Source of the DNA: Streptomyces puniciscabiei
GTDB lineage: Bacteria; Actinomycetota; Actinomycetes; Streptomycetales; Streptomycetaceae
Length of the DNA: 64,000 nucleotides
Assembly (NCBI RefSeq): GCF_006715785.1
Contig: NZ_VFNX01000001.1
Location: 4,320,001 to 4,384,000 of the forward strand
Reading direction: 5' to 3'
Each line of letters starts with the position of its first letter. Within the stretch, counting starts at the first letter, position 1. The position numbers and the translations under genes are program-made. Below the pieces are notes generated by a model. It did no database searches. It was given only the letters and a program-made list of their open reading frames with translations, and was not told where the DNA came from. Below are positions 54,699 to 61,729 of the stretch, piece by piece.

Positions 54699-55196
54699 AT
54701 GGTTCCAGAGGTCGGCCCGGCCCCCGTGGGCGGGCAGCGCGGAGCGCCGGTCGCGGGCGGAGCGCGGCCAGCGGAGAGCACCCGGCGGGAGGTGGCGCGG
54801 AGGCTGCTCGCCTCGGCCGCCGGCGTCGCGCTCGCCCCGGCGGCCGCGGCCTGCGAGCGGCCACCGAACACCCCGGACGACAGCCGGCGGACCGGCGCCT
54901 TCGACGAGACCTACCGCGGGCGCCACATCCGCGGCGTCGAGGTCCGCACCGGCCGCCGGGCCGCCACGGCTCAGTGGGAGGTCACGATCGACGGCCGCCC
55001 ACTGGACCTGATGCGCCGCGCCGACGGCAGCTGGCTGACCATGGTCGACCACTACCGCTCGTACCCCACCCCGCTCGCCGCGGCCCGCGCGGCGGTCGAC
55101 GAACTGGGCCCCGACGAGCACCTGCGCGACCTGGCGCCGGGACCGATGGGCGGGGCGCCGGCGCACGGGGGAGGCGGGCATGGCGTACACGCGTAA
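54699..55196 (+). CDS. melC1: tyrosinase co-factor/chaperone MelC1-type
   Basis: A 165-residue copper-delivery chaperone with a twin-arginine-like signal (STRREVARRLLASAAGVA, residues 27-44). The mature part has AFDETYRGRHIRGVEVRTG, VTIDGRPLDLMRRADGSWL and VDHYRSYPTPLAAARAAV, which is the MelC1 pattern. The C-terminus is Gly/His-rich. MelC1 inserts Cu into MelC2 and carries it through the TAT pathway. It overlaps melC2 by 17 bp. From memory, S. coelicolor has a second such pair called melD1/melD2, which this may represent. Confidence 0.92.
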   Translation: MVPEVGPAPVGGQRGAPVAGGARPAESTRREVARRLLASAAGVALAPAAAACERPPNTPDDSRRTGAFDETYRGRHIRGVEVRTGRRAATAQWEVTIDGRPLDLMRRADGSWLTMVDHYRSYPTPLAAARAAVDELGPDEHLRDLAPGPMGGAPAHGGGGHGVHA

Positions 55197-56046
55197 GAAC
55201 GTCGGCAAGCTGAGCCGTACCGAGCGGCGCCGGTTCGTTGAGGCCCTGCTGGAGATGAAACGGCGCGGCGAGTACGACGAGTTCGTGCGGATGCACATGG
55301 AGTACAACGCCCCCGACGGTGAAGGCGGGCTGCGCACCGCCCACATGGCGCCCTCCTTCCTGCCCTGGCACCGCAAGCTGGTGCTGGAGCTGGAGCGGGC
55401 GCTGCGCCGGGTGGACGACTCGGTGACGGTGCCGTACTGGGACTGGACCCGGGACCGCACGGCCACCTCCCTGCCCTGGACCGACGATCTGATGGGCGGC
55501 AACGGGCGGCCCTCGGACCGGCAGGTGATGAGCGGCCCGTTCGCCTACCGTGCGGGCCACTGGAAGATCACCGAGAACGTGACCGACGTGCCCTACCTCA
55601 CCCGCGATCTGGGCCACCACGTCAACCCGATCCAGCTGCCGACCGCCCAGGACGTGGAGGCGGCGCTGGCCGATCCGGTGTACGACACGGCGCCCTGGAA
55701 CTCGACGGTCACCAAGGGGTTCCGCAACAAGCTGGAGGGATGGGGGAAAGGCCGGGGCCGCGTCTCCTGGCGCAACCACAACCGGGTGCACCGGTGGATC
55801 GGCGGGGTGATGGTCGGTGGCGCCTCCCCCAACGACCCGGTCTTCTGGCTGCACCACGCCTTCGTCGACCTGCAGTGGACCCACTGGCAGCGGCGCCACC
55901 GCGGCCACCGCTATCTCCCGGCCGAGCCGCCCGGGCCGCACGACGCCGAGCACGGCCGGATCGTGGCCCGGCACGAGCGGCTGCCGCCGTGGGACGTGAC
56001 CCCCGACGAGCTCGAGGACCTCAGCGGGATCTACCGGTACGAGTGA
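55180..56046 (+). CDS. melC2: tyrosinase (type 3 copper monooxygenase)
   Basis: A 288-residue phenol oxidase that makes o-quinones from tyrosine-type phenols. CuA ligands are His39, His55 and His64 (AHMAPSFLPWHR), CuB ligands His200, His204 (NHNRVHRW) and His226 (FWLHHAF). Compared with the 273-residue MelC2 of other species it has about 15 extra residues, mainly between the two copper sites. It has no signal of its own and depends on the MelC1 partner. The ATG lies inside the melC1 3' end, so translation is coupled. Confidence 0.96.
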   Translation: MAYTRKNVGKLSRTERRRFVEALLEMKRRGEYDEFVRMHMEYNAPDGEGGLRTAHMAPSFLPWHRKLVLELERALRRVDDSVTVPYWDWTRDRTATSLPWTDDLMGGNGRPSDRQVMSGPFAYRAGHWKITENVTDVPYLTRDLGHHVNPIQLPTAQDVEAALADPVYDTAPWNSTVTKGFRNKLEGWGKGRGRVSWRNHNRVHRWIGGVMVGGASPNDPVFWLHHAFVDLQWTHWQRRHRGHRYLPAEPPGPHDAEHGRIVARHERLPPWDVTPDELEDLSGIYRYE

Positions 56047-56248
56047 GACCGGTTCCGGAATGGCCGCCGGGGAGGAGCTCCGCCGCGCGAGGTGCCGGCG
56101 CTCTTCTCGGCGTACCGCGAACCCACGCCGCTCGCTTCGCCGTTCGAGACCTCACACGTCCCGCTGAAAAGCCGGCGACACGGCGACCGCCGCTCGCGCA
56201 CGGCTCCCCCGTGATCAAGTCTGAGTCTTCTGCGAAGGAGACGCCCCC

Positions 56249-57661
56249 GTGCGAATTTCTGACATTCAGCGCTGCGAAGTCCGGCCCGGACGGCTCGTCG
56301 AGTGGACGTTCAGCCCGGCGACGGTCGCGGCCGCGGCAGCGCTGCCCCCCGACCCGCGGCCGCCGGCGTACATCCAGGAGTCGCACATCAGGACCGCGCG
56401 CTCGGTGCGCGACGACGGTCTGTTCGTGCCGACCTGGATCGGTGCGTCGTTCGATCTGCCCGGCCGAGCCGACCTCGACGCGCTGGAAAAGGCGTTGCGG
56501 GGCTGGACACTGCGGCACGAGACGCTGCGCAGCGGCTTCAGGTGGACCGGTGACGACATGCACCGGTTCACCCTCGACGAGGACGACGTGGCTCTGCGCC
56601 GCGAGGTCGTCGGTGACTTCGCCGACGCGGACACGCTGGTCCGTTACCTGCAGGACCGATTCGACGTCGCGGCCGACGCGCTCGGCTGGCCGAACTTCAT
56701 CTACGCGGCCGTCGTGCGCGACGACTCCACCAGCGTGTACCTGGCGTTCGACCACACCAACGTCGACGCCTACTCCCTCTACCGCATCCCGGACGAGATC
56801 CAGGAGTTGTACCTGGCGGGCACCACGGGCCGGTCCACGACCGGTACGCCCGTGGGCAGTTACGTCGACTTCTGCGAGCAGGAACGGTCGAACGCGGACG
56901 ACATCGACGGCACCCACGCGATCGTCGCCCGCTGGCGGGAGTTCATCGCCCGGTGCGGCGGGAAGCTCCCCGACTTCCCCGTCGATCTCGGACTGCGACC
57001 GGGTGGCGTACTGCCCACCCAGAAGCTGCTGCGCGAGCCGCTCGTCGACGCGGACGCCGCCGCCGCGTTCGAGACGTACTGCCGGCCCTACGGAGGCAGC
57101 ATGGTGGGCGTGCTGGCCGCGACCAGCCTGCTGGTGCACCAGCTCGGCGGTCAGCCGGTCTACCGTACGGTGGTGCCCTTCCACACCCGGGTGAAGTCGG
57201 CGTGGTCGGACTCCGTGGGCTGGTACGTCGGCGGCGCACCGATCGAGGTGCCCACCACAGGGGACTTCGACGGCGCACTCACCGCGGTCCGCGCCGAGTT
57301 GCAGGCCAACCGGTCGCTGGCGCGCATTCCGCTGGCCCGGGTACTGCGCCTGCTCGGCGCGGACTTCCGGCCGACGTCGCCCGACATGTACTCGATCGTC
57401 TCGTACGCGGACGCCCGCCTCATCCCCGGCTCGGCCCGCTGGGCCGAGCAGAAGGCGTACGGGCTGATCCGGGTGTCGTACGGCGACCAGGTGTGCGCCT
57501 GGGTCACCCGGCTGCACGAGGGCCTGTGGTTCGCCTGCCGCTACCCGGACAACGACGTCGCGTACAAGAACATGCGGCGCTACATCGAAGGATTGCGGGA
57601 CCTCGTGGTGTCGGTGCCGGCGGAACGCCGTCATCGGACCGTGGAACCGACATTTTCGTAA
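56249..57661 (+). CDS. free-standing condensation-domain protein
   Basis: A 470-residue member of the NRPS condensation/PapA acyltransferase superfamily. The catalytic HxxxD is His169-TNV-Asp173 (FDHTNVDAY); the second conventional His and the following Gly are absent. DALEKALRGWTLRHETLRSGF at about 76-96 and SDSVGWYVGG (DFG-like loop region) support the fold. No adenylation or carrier domain is attached or adjacent. It would join an acyl or amino group to an amine or alcohol. The GTG at 56249 follows AAGGAG. It lies 202 bp after the tyrosinase gene. Confidence 0.88.
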   Translation: MRISDIQRCEVRPGRLVEWTFSPATVAAAAALPPDPRPPAYIQESHIRTARSVRDDGLFVPTWIGASFDLPGRADLDALEKALRGWTLRHETLRSGFRWTGDDMHRFTLDEDDVALRREVVGDFADADTLVRYLQDRFDVAADALGWPNFIYAAVVRDDSTSVYLAFDHTNVDAYSLYRIPDEIQELYLAGTTGRSTTGTPVGSYVDFCEQERSNADDIDGTHAIVARWREFIARCGGKLPDFPVDLGLRPGGVLPTQKLLREPLVDADAAAAFETYCRPYGGSMVGVLAATSLLVHQLGGQPVYRTVVPFHTRVKSAWSDSVGWYVGGAPIEVPTTGDFDGALTAVRAELQANRSLARIPLARVLRLLGADFRPTSPDMYSIVSYADARLIPGSARWAEQKAYGLIRVSYGDQVCAWVTRLHEGLWFACRYPDNDVAYKNMRRYIEGLRDLVVSVPAERRHRTVEPTFS

Positions 57662-57895
57662 TACCGGGTGGGCAGCGTGTGCGGCCGGTCCGCGAACAAC
57701 TGCCCTTTTCTCCCGTCGCGTTGGGACATCCGACGTCAATCCGCAGCGCTGCGGCGACAGTTGTCGTTCTCCGGAAGAACCCGAGCGCTCATGTCCCCTT
57801 TTAGACACGGATATCCGCCAAAGTGGAATACCGCACTTGGCTACTGCTAGTGTTCGCTAAGTCACGGTAGGCAATCAGCCTCGACGTCAAGCAAT

Positions 57896-57925
57896 GAAGA
57901 ACCGAGGGTTCCATGCGCAAGCTTC
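57896..57925 (+). promoter_or_regulatory. conserved 30-bp start-site block, copy 1
   Basis: The block GAAG..CCGAGGGTTCCATG plus the first codons is shared with 61202-61231 (minus) and 61700-61729. It has two mismatches to the last. It contains the likely ribosome-binding site and start codon of the 57913 gene. Confidence 0.75.
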
Positions 57926-58161
57926 AGCAGGTCGTGATCGCAGCAGTGGCGGCGGCCGGCGGTCTGTCCGCCATCGGTGCCGGCGCCGGTACCGCCTACG
58001 CTCATGAGCGCGGCGGGCTGGAGGTCAACGACCTCTACCGCCCCTACCAGGAGTGCAGCCCGCAGACGGTGGCCGAGAACGATCTCCCCATCGGCGTGCT
58101 CGGACTTGCTCAGACCCTGGACACCACCTGCGGTCAGTTCAACAACGCTTTCTCTGGCTGA
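57913..58161 (+). CDS. small secreted protein, family A (QECSPQ type)
   Basis: An 82-residue product with a signal peptide (1-32, ending AYA-HE). The mature 50 residues contain NDLYRPYQECSPQTVAEN and end with TTCGQFNNAFSG. The two cysteines and the surrounding motif are shared with the C-terminus of the 60744 product (FRPSQECSPQ and IECSQANYQ). The start region is nearly identical to those of the 61214 (minus) and 61717 genes. Function unknown. It begins the island of small secreted-protein genes next to the tyrosinase locus. Confidence 0.85.
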   Translation: MRKLQQVVIAAVAAAGGLSAIGAGAGTAYAHERGGLEVNDLYRPYQECSPQTVAENDLPIGVLGLAQTLDTTCGQFNNAFSG

Positions 58162-58285
58162 GGTCGACGGCGTCAGCACGTACGACGCCTTCCGTGGAAC
58201 CCTTCGGGCCCTTCCCGGAGGGTTCCCTTCACGCCCGGTTGGTGGCGCACGGTGCGCGGCGCCCCTCACAAAGGAAACGCAAGCC

Positions 58286-58624
58286 ATGTTCAGCACGAAG
58301 AAGATCGCGGCCGTCTCGGGGCTCATCGGCGGCCTCGCCGCGACCTGCGCCGGGGTGGCCCAGGCGCACACCGCGGCCGGCCCGGGTACCTGCACCAAGG
58401 ACATCCTGGGCAACGTCACCTGTGTTCAGCGGATCCAGGGTGAGATTCCCGAGGACGGCGCGATCCCCCACTACGAGAACTGCCTGCCGACGGAGCCCTT
58501 CACCATGCCCGCCGCCCTGGGGGGCGGCAGTGTGAAGATCGGACCACAGGTCACCTGTTCCAACACGACGTCAGGTGCGCCCGACAGGGCTGACGGCAAG
58601 GTGGAGTTGCCCGGTCTGACCTGA
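58286..58624 (+). CDS. small secreted protein, family C (four-cysteine)
   Basis: A 112-residue product: signal peptide (1-28, ending AQA-HT) and a mature part with four cysteines (GTCTKD, VTCVQR, ENCLPT, VTCSNT). Their order and spacing match the product at 59239, whose signal peptide is also similar (MF-x3-KxAxxSGL). The ribosome-binding and start region AAAGGAAACGCAAGCCATG is also shared with that gene. Two disulfides are likely. No known family is recognised. Confidence 0.85.
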   Translation: MFSTKKIAAVSGLIGGLAATCAGVAQAHTAAGPGTCTKDILGNVTCVQRIQGEIPEDGAIPHYENCLPTEPFTMPAALGGGSVKIGPQVTCSNTTSGAPDRADGKVELPGLT

Positions 58625-58773
58625 GTGTCCGGGGCGGAACTTCTGGTGGACGCAGTGCGGTAAGCCGACACGACGTATGGAGCGAAGATCCCAAATTGCT
58701 ACGGACTGTATGTATAAGCTCACAGCACGTAGTCAAACCAGGGCTGTCCGCCCGGGTTAAGAAAGGGTCAACC

Positions 58774-59043
58774 ATGCGTAAGTTTCAGCGTGCTGCGGTC
58801 GTAATGGCGGCGGTTGCGGGTCTGTCCACCCTCGGCATCGGCGTCAGCTTCGCCGGCGGCCAGGACCAGGACCACGACAGCACCCCTCCGACGATCACCG
58901 CTGTGGCCAACTCGTCGGCCAACGCCGTGGCCACGTGGGACAACTCCGACGAGAAGGGCGAGAAGGGCGAGAAGGGCGACAAGGGCGAGAAGGGCGGCGA
59001 GGAGGGCTACGGCCAGTACGCCGCCCCGACTGACGCCCAGTAG
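58774..59043 (+). CDS. small secreted protein with collagen-like charged repeat
   Basis: An 89-residue product with a signal peptide (1-27, ending SFA-GG) and a mature part that carries EKGEKGEKGDKGEKGG, a short Gly-x-Lys/Glu repeat in collagen-like register, followed by EEGYGQYAAPTDAQ. No cysteine. AAAGGG precedes the ATG at 58774. The repeat is too short for a stable triple helix and may be a charged linker. Unknown function; N-terminus MRKFQRAAVV is like the other island proteins. Confidence 0.82.
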   Translation: MRKFQRAAVVMAAVAGLSTLGIGVSFAGGQDQDHDSTPPTITAVANSSANAVATWDNSDEKGEKGEKGDKGEKGGEEGYGQYAAPTDAQ

Positions 59044-59238
59044 TCACGTACGACAGGCACATCGCACAGACTCGGACCTCCTGTCCCGGACCAACTCGGC
59101 TTGTCCACCGATGTGCTGAGTAACCCCCTATGCGAAGGCAGCCCGGACGCGCGGCAGATCCCTAAGGGAGCGCGTCCGGGCTGCACCAATACCGGCGCCG
59201 GCTCGCCTCCTGCGCTCAATTGCAAAGGAACGCAAGAC

Positions 59239-59598
59239 ATGTTCACTCGACAGAAGGTCGCGACCATCTCGGGACTGGTCGGAAGCCTCGCCGTGATCTG
59301 TGCCGGCGCCGCACACGCGCACGCCGGTGAACCCGGCGGCGAGTGCAGGACCACCGCCACGGGCGGCGTCGTCTGCATGCGCAAGAGCGACACCCGCAGC
59401 GACGACCACGGCAAGCACGTCATCAACCAGACCCGGGACTGCCTGACGGCCGACCGGTCGCGCGTGGTGTTTCCCGATGACCAGCTGCTGCACGGCGGAT
59501 CCGAGGAGGTCGGGCAGGTGTTGGACTGCTCCAACCATGTGAAGCTGCCCAAGGGCTTCAAGAGGCCCCGCTTCGACAGGCCTCACTTCGCGTTCTGA
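59239..59598 (+). CDS. small secreted protein, family C (four-cysteine), second copy
   Basis: A 119-residue paralogue of the 58286 product. Signal peptide 1-28 (ending AHA-HA), then cysteines in GECRTT, VVCMRK, RDCLTA and LDCSNH in the same order. The middle has DDHGKHVINQT; the C-terminus is basic and aromatic (FKRPRFDRPHFAF), unlike its paralogue. AAAGGAACGCAAGACATG start region as in the paralogue. A strong stem-loop follows. Confidence 0.85.
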   Translation: MFTRQKVATISGLVGSLAVICAGAAHAHAGEPGGECRTTATGGVVCMRKSDTRSDDHGKHVINQTRDCLTADRSRVVFPDDQLLHGGSEEVGQVLDCSNHVKLPKGFKRPRFDRPHFAF

Positions 59599-59613
59599 TG
59601 CGCGACCGGCAGC

Positions 59614-59643
59614 TGCCGGACCGGAATCGTTCCCGGTCCGGCA
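59614..59643 (+). terminator. terminator of the 59239 gene
   Basis: An 11-bp stem TGCCGGACCGG (59614-59624) with complement at 59633-59643 is followed by TTTCGCTTTT. Confidence 0.85.
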
Positions 59644-59672
59644 TTTCGCTTTTCGGGTGCGGTACATGAGAA

Positions 59673-59709
59673 GTCCCCGGTGCCCGGCCTGTGGCCGGGC
59701 ACCGGGGAC
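59673..59709 (-). terminator. terminator of the 60014 minus-strand gene
   Basis: A perfect 16-bp stem (59673-59688 and 59694-59709) with a five-base loop, 11 bases past the stop codon on the minus strand. Confidence 0.85.
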
Positions 59710-59720
59710 GAGAGTCCGGC

Positions 59721-60014
59721 TTACTTGCCGACGCTGTTGTTGCAGCCCATCGACGAGCCGAGGTTCGACGACTGGGCGCCGGGGGCGCCTTCGCCGTTCA
59801 GCAGGTTGCCGCCCAGGCCGTTGGCGATGCCGACCTCGCCGAGGACATCGGCGTTGAGGTCGTGGGACCTGCAGGTGGTGCTCTGCAGGACGCTGAAGCG
59901 GGTGCCGTTCCCGCCCTTGCCCCAGCCCTGGTCGGCGTGGGCGGCGCCGGTGCTCAGGAGTCCGACGCTCCCGAGGGTGGCGACCAGGACGGCAGCCTTG
60001 CGCAGCTTGTGCAT
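59721..60014 (-). CDS. small secreted protein, family B (LNGEG type), copy 1
   Basis: A 97-residue product: signal peptide (1-27, ending AHA-DQ), a Gly-rich stretch, then a core SHDLNADVLGEVG, GGNLLNGEGAPGAQ and SMGCNN shared with the 60234 and 62628 products. Two cysteines (TTCRSH and MGCNN) bracket the core. The neighbouring copy at 60234 has the same length and a nearly identical upstream region, so they are a recent duplication. Start ATG at 60014 after GGAGAAG. Function unknown. Confidence 0.87.
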   Translation of the reverse strand: MHKLRKAAVLVATLGSVGLLSTGAAHADQGWGKGGNGTRFSVLQSTTCRSHDLNADVLGEVGIANGLGGNLLNGEGAPGAQSSNLGSSMGCNNSVGK

Positions 60015-60042
60015 GTCTTCTCCGGTGAGAGTGAAGTGGTTG

Positions 60043-60059
60043 CGATCTGTGAGAGATCG
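60043..60059 (-). promoter_or_regulatory. CGATCT-N5-AGATCG dyad in leader, copy 1
   Basis: CGATCT (60043-60048) and AGATCG (60054-60059) frame a GTGAG loop, 28 bases before the start codon of the 60014 gene. It is either an operator or a leader hairpin close to the ribosome-binding site. Confidence 0.6.
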
Positions 60060-60166
60060 ACTTCGTGCGGTTACGGAGGCTAATAGGAAATACCGAGGAC
60101 AACCAGCGACGCGCCGAATTCGGAATTCCTTGTCACCCTGAATGCTCATTGCTGCACAAAAAAGGG

Positions 60167-60197
60167 CCCGGCATCGAGCCTGAGGCTCGGTGCCGGG
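60167..60197 (-). terminator. intrinsic terminator of the 60527 gene
   Basis: A 14-bp stem with one G.T pair (60167-60180 and 60184-60197) and a TGA loop. Read on the minus strand it ends in CCC followed by TTTTTT, a textbook intrinsic terminator. Confidence 0.92.
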
Positions 60198-60233
60198 ATT
60201 ATTTTCTGTTTTGTCGACGGTGCGACGGCCCGC

Positions 60234-60527
60234 TTAGAACGCGCTGTTGTTGCAGCCCATGGTCGAGCCGATGTGGGTGGCCTGGGCACCCGGGTCGCCC
60301 TCGCCGTTGAGCGCGTTGCCCAGCAGGCCGTTGAGGATGCCGACCTCGCCGAGCACGTCCAGGTTCAGGTCGTGCGACTTGCAGTTGGAGCTCTGCAGGA
60401 CGCTGAAGCGTCCGCCCTCCCCGCCCTTGCCGCCGCCTTCCTGGCCGCCGGCGTGGGCGGTGCCGCCGACGAGTCCGATGCTGCTGACGGCGGCGATCAG
60501 GACGGCGGCCTTGCGAAGCTTGTGCAT
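60234..60527 (-). CDS. small secreted protein, family B (LNGEG type), copy 2
   Basis: A 97-residue product with signal peptide (1-26, ending AHA-GG), a Gly/Glu-rich spacer and the core SHDLNLDVLGEVGILNGL, LNGEGDPGAQATHIGSTMGC. Cysteines in SNCKSH and MGCNN. It is closest to the 59721 product, including the N-terminus MHKLRKAAVL and the ~110 bp in front of the gene. ATG at 60527 after GGAGAAG. Confidence 0.87.
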   Translation of the reverse strand: MHKLRKAAVLIAAVSSIGLVGGTAHAGGQEGGGKGGEGGRFSVLQSSNCKSHDLNLDVLGEVGILNGLLGNALNGEGDPGAQATHIGSTMGCNNSAF

Positions 60528-60554
60528 GTCTTCTCCGGTGGAGTGAAGGGGTCA

Positions 60555-60571
60555 CGATCTGTCACAGATCG
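60555..60571 (-). promoter_or_regulatory. CGATCT-N5-AGATCG dyad in leader, copy 2
   Basis: CGATCTGTCACAGATCG at 60555-60571 is a perfect 8-bp palindrome around one central base, 27 bases before the 60527 start codon. Upstream, the minus strand reads TATTTCCTATTAATCTCCG, conserved with the copy-1 promoter. Confidence 0.65.
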
Positions 60572-60677
60572 CTTTCTTACAGTCACGGAGATTAATAGGA
60601 AATAACCCAAAACGGACAGCGACGCGCCGGTTTTTTGATCTCCCGGTAAAAGCACCCGAAAGCCGTATCGCATACCA

Positions 60678-60712
60678 GCGGGCCCTTCGAGGGTGCTCCT
60701 CGAAGGGCCCGC
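60678..60712 (-). terminator. terminator of the 61214 minus-strand gene
   Basis: A perfect 15-bp stem (60678-60692 and 60698-60712) with loop GTGCT, 31 bases past the stop codon. Confidence 0.85.
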
Positions 60713-60743
60713 GCGGGCGTCGGCCTGCGGCCGTCCCCTGGTC

Positions 60744-61214
60744 CTAGTGCGCGCTGGCGTGGGCGAGCGCGTTCGACTGGTAGTTGGCCTGGCTGCACTC
60801 GATGCCGTGGGTCTCGGACGCGGCGAGCAGGGCGACCGGGACGGCCGCGTTGAGCAGGGACTGCGGGCTGCATTCCTGCGACGGGCGGAAGAGGTTGGTC
60901 TGGCCCGTGAGGCCACCTCCCGGCCGCGGGGCCGCCTGGGGGGAGATCTGCGGGTTGAGCTGCGGGCTCAGGTTCGGGTTCACCTGCGGGGTGACCTCGG
61001 CACCCCGCTGCGGGGCCGCATACGGGGCCGGTGAGCCGTAAGTCTGCACGCTGGCCTGGGAGGAGGTCGCCGAAGCCGCCTGGGCGTCCGGCTGCGAGAC
61101 GGGGAGCGGGACGCCACCGCTGTAGTCGGGAGCGGCGGAACTCGGGCCGGCGCCCACGGCGGACAGACCGCCGGCTGCTGCGACGACGAGCGCGACCCTG
61201 TGAAGCTTGCGCAT
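60744..61214 (-). CDS. secreted protein, family A with PQVNP-type spacer
   Basis: A 156-residue product: signal peptide (1-28, ending SSA-AP), a low-complexity Ala/Ser/Gln/Pro region with VTPQVNPNLSPQLNPQISPQ, and a C-terminal family A domain (FRPSQECSPQSLLNAAVP, then IECSQANYQ) like that of the 57913 product. Two cysteines. The N-terminus and start-site block are shared with 57913 and 61717, and the PQVNP spacer recurs near the end of the 61717 product, so it looks like a link between the two. Function unknown. Confidence 0.85.
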   Translation of the reverse strand: MRKLHRVALVVAAAGGLSAVGAGPSSAAPDYSGGVPLPVSQPDAQAASATSSQASVQTYGSPAPYAAPQRGAEVTPQVNPNLSPQLNPQISPQAAPRPGGGLTGQTNLFRPSQECSPQSLLNAAVPVALLAASETHGIECSQANYQSNALAHASAH

Positions 61215-61716
61215 GAAACCCTCGGCCCTTCATTGACCTGTGCTCGGAACGTACGGGAAATGCTGGGGAGTTGGTGTAGGTATTGCTGTTTCCTGCTGCC
61301 CTGTACGGCTGCGGCGGACCATCGCCCTGGCCCAGTGGGGAACGAGACGAACGGCGAAACGGATACGGACACCGGGCCCCGGTCACCCATTTGCCCCAGG
61401 CTCTGTGTGCCTCGACGGCCTGTTCCGGCCCCCTCTGCGATCCTGGTCCGGCGCATCCGGCGGTCAATGGCAAATGGGTGACGCCGTTTCGCGTCCCGTG
61501 ACCGGGACGGGGGAGAAGTCGTTGCCAGCTGGGAGAGGGCAGCGATCATGGATCACGGAGGGCAAGGGAATTCGCTGCCGGCTCCGGCGTAAGTCCGCGT
61601 GCAGCCCAGGAGTTATCCCTTTGGCGGTGCAGTACGACCATCACACCGTACGCACGCGAGACCGCACCGAATACAACGGATTTCCCTGTACAGGTATTTG
61701 AAGGGCCGAGGGTTCC
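61215..61716. other. divergent intergenic region with long inverted repeat
   Basis: This 502-base gap lies between the divergent genes starting at 61214 and 61717, so it should carry both promoters. It contains a large imperfect inverted repeat (61355-61491): GGTCACCCATTTGCC (61381-61395) against GGCAAATGGGTGAC (61469-61482), and CGAAACGG (61355-61362) against CCGTTTCG (61484-61491). No gene is supported inside. Confidence 0.55.
61355..61491. repeat. 137-bp imperfect inverted-repeat element
   Basis: Terminal arms of 8 bp and inner arms of 14 bp, unequally spaced, enclose about 73 bp without coding potential. It could be a long-range hairpin, an operator pair or the remnant of a small mobile element; no clear target-site duplication was seen. 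Confidence 0.5.
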
Positions 61717-61729
61717 ATGCGCAAGCTTC
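61700..61729 (+). promoter_or_regulatory. conserved 30-bp start-site block, copy 3
   Basis: Nearly identical to the blocks at 57896-57925 (two mismatches) and 61202-61231 on the minus strand (one mismatch). It includes GAAGGG, the ATG and the first four codons. Confidence 0.75.
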
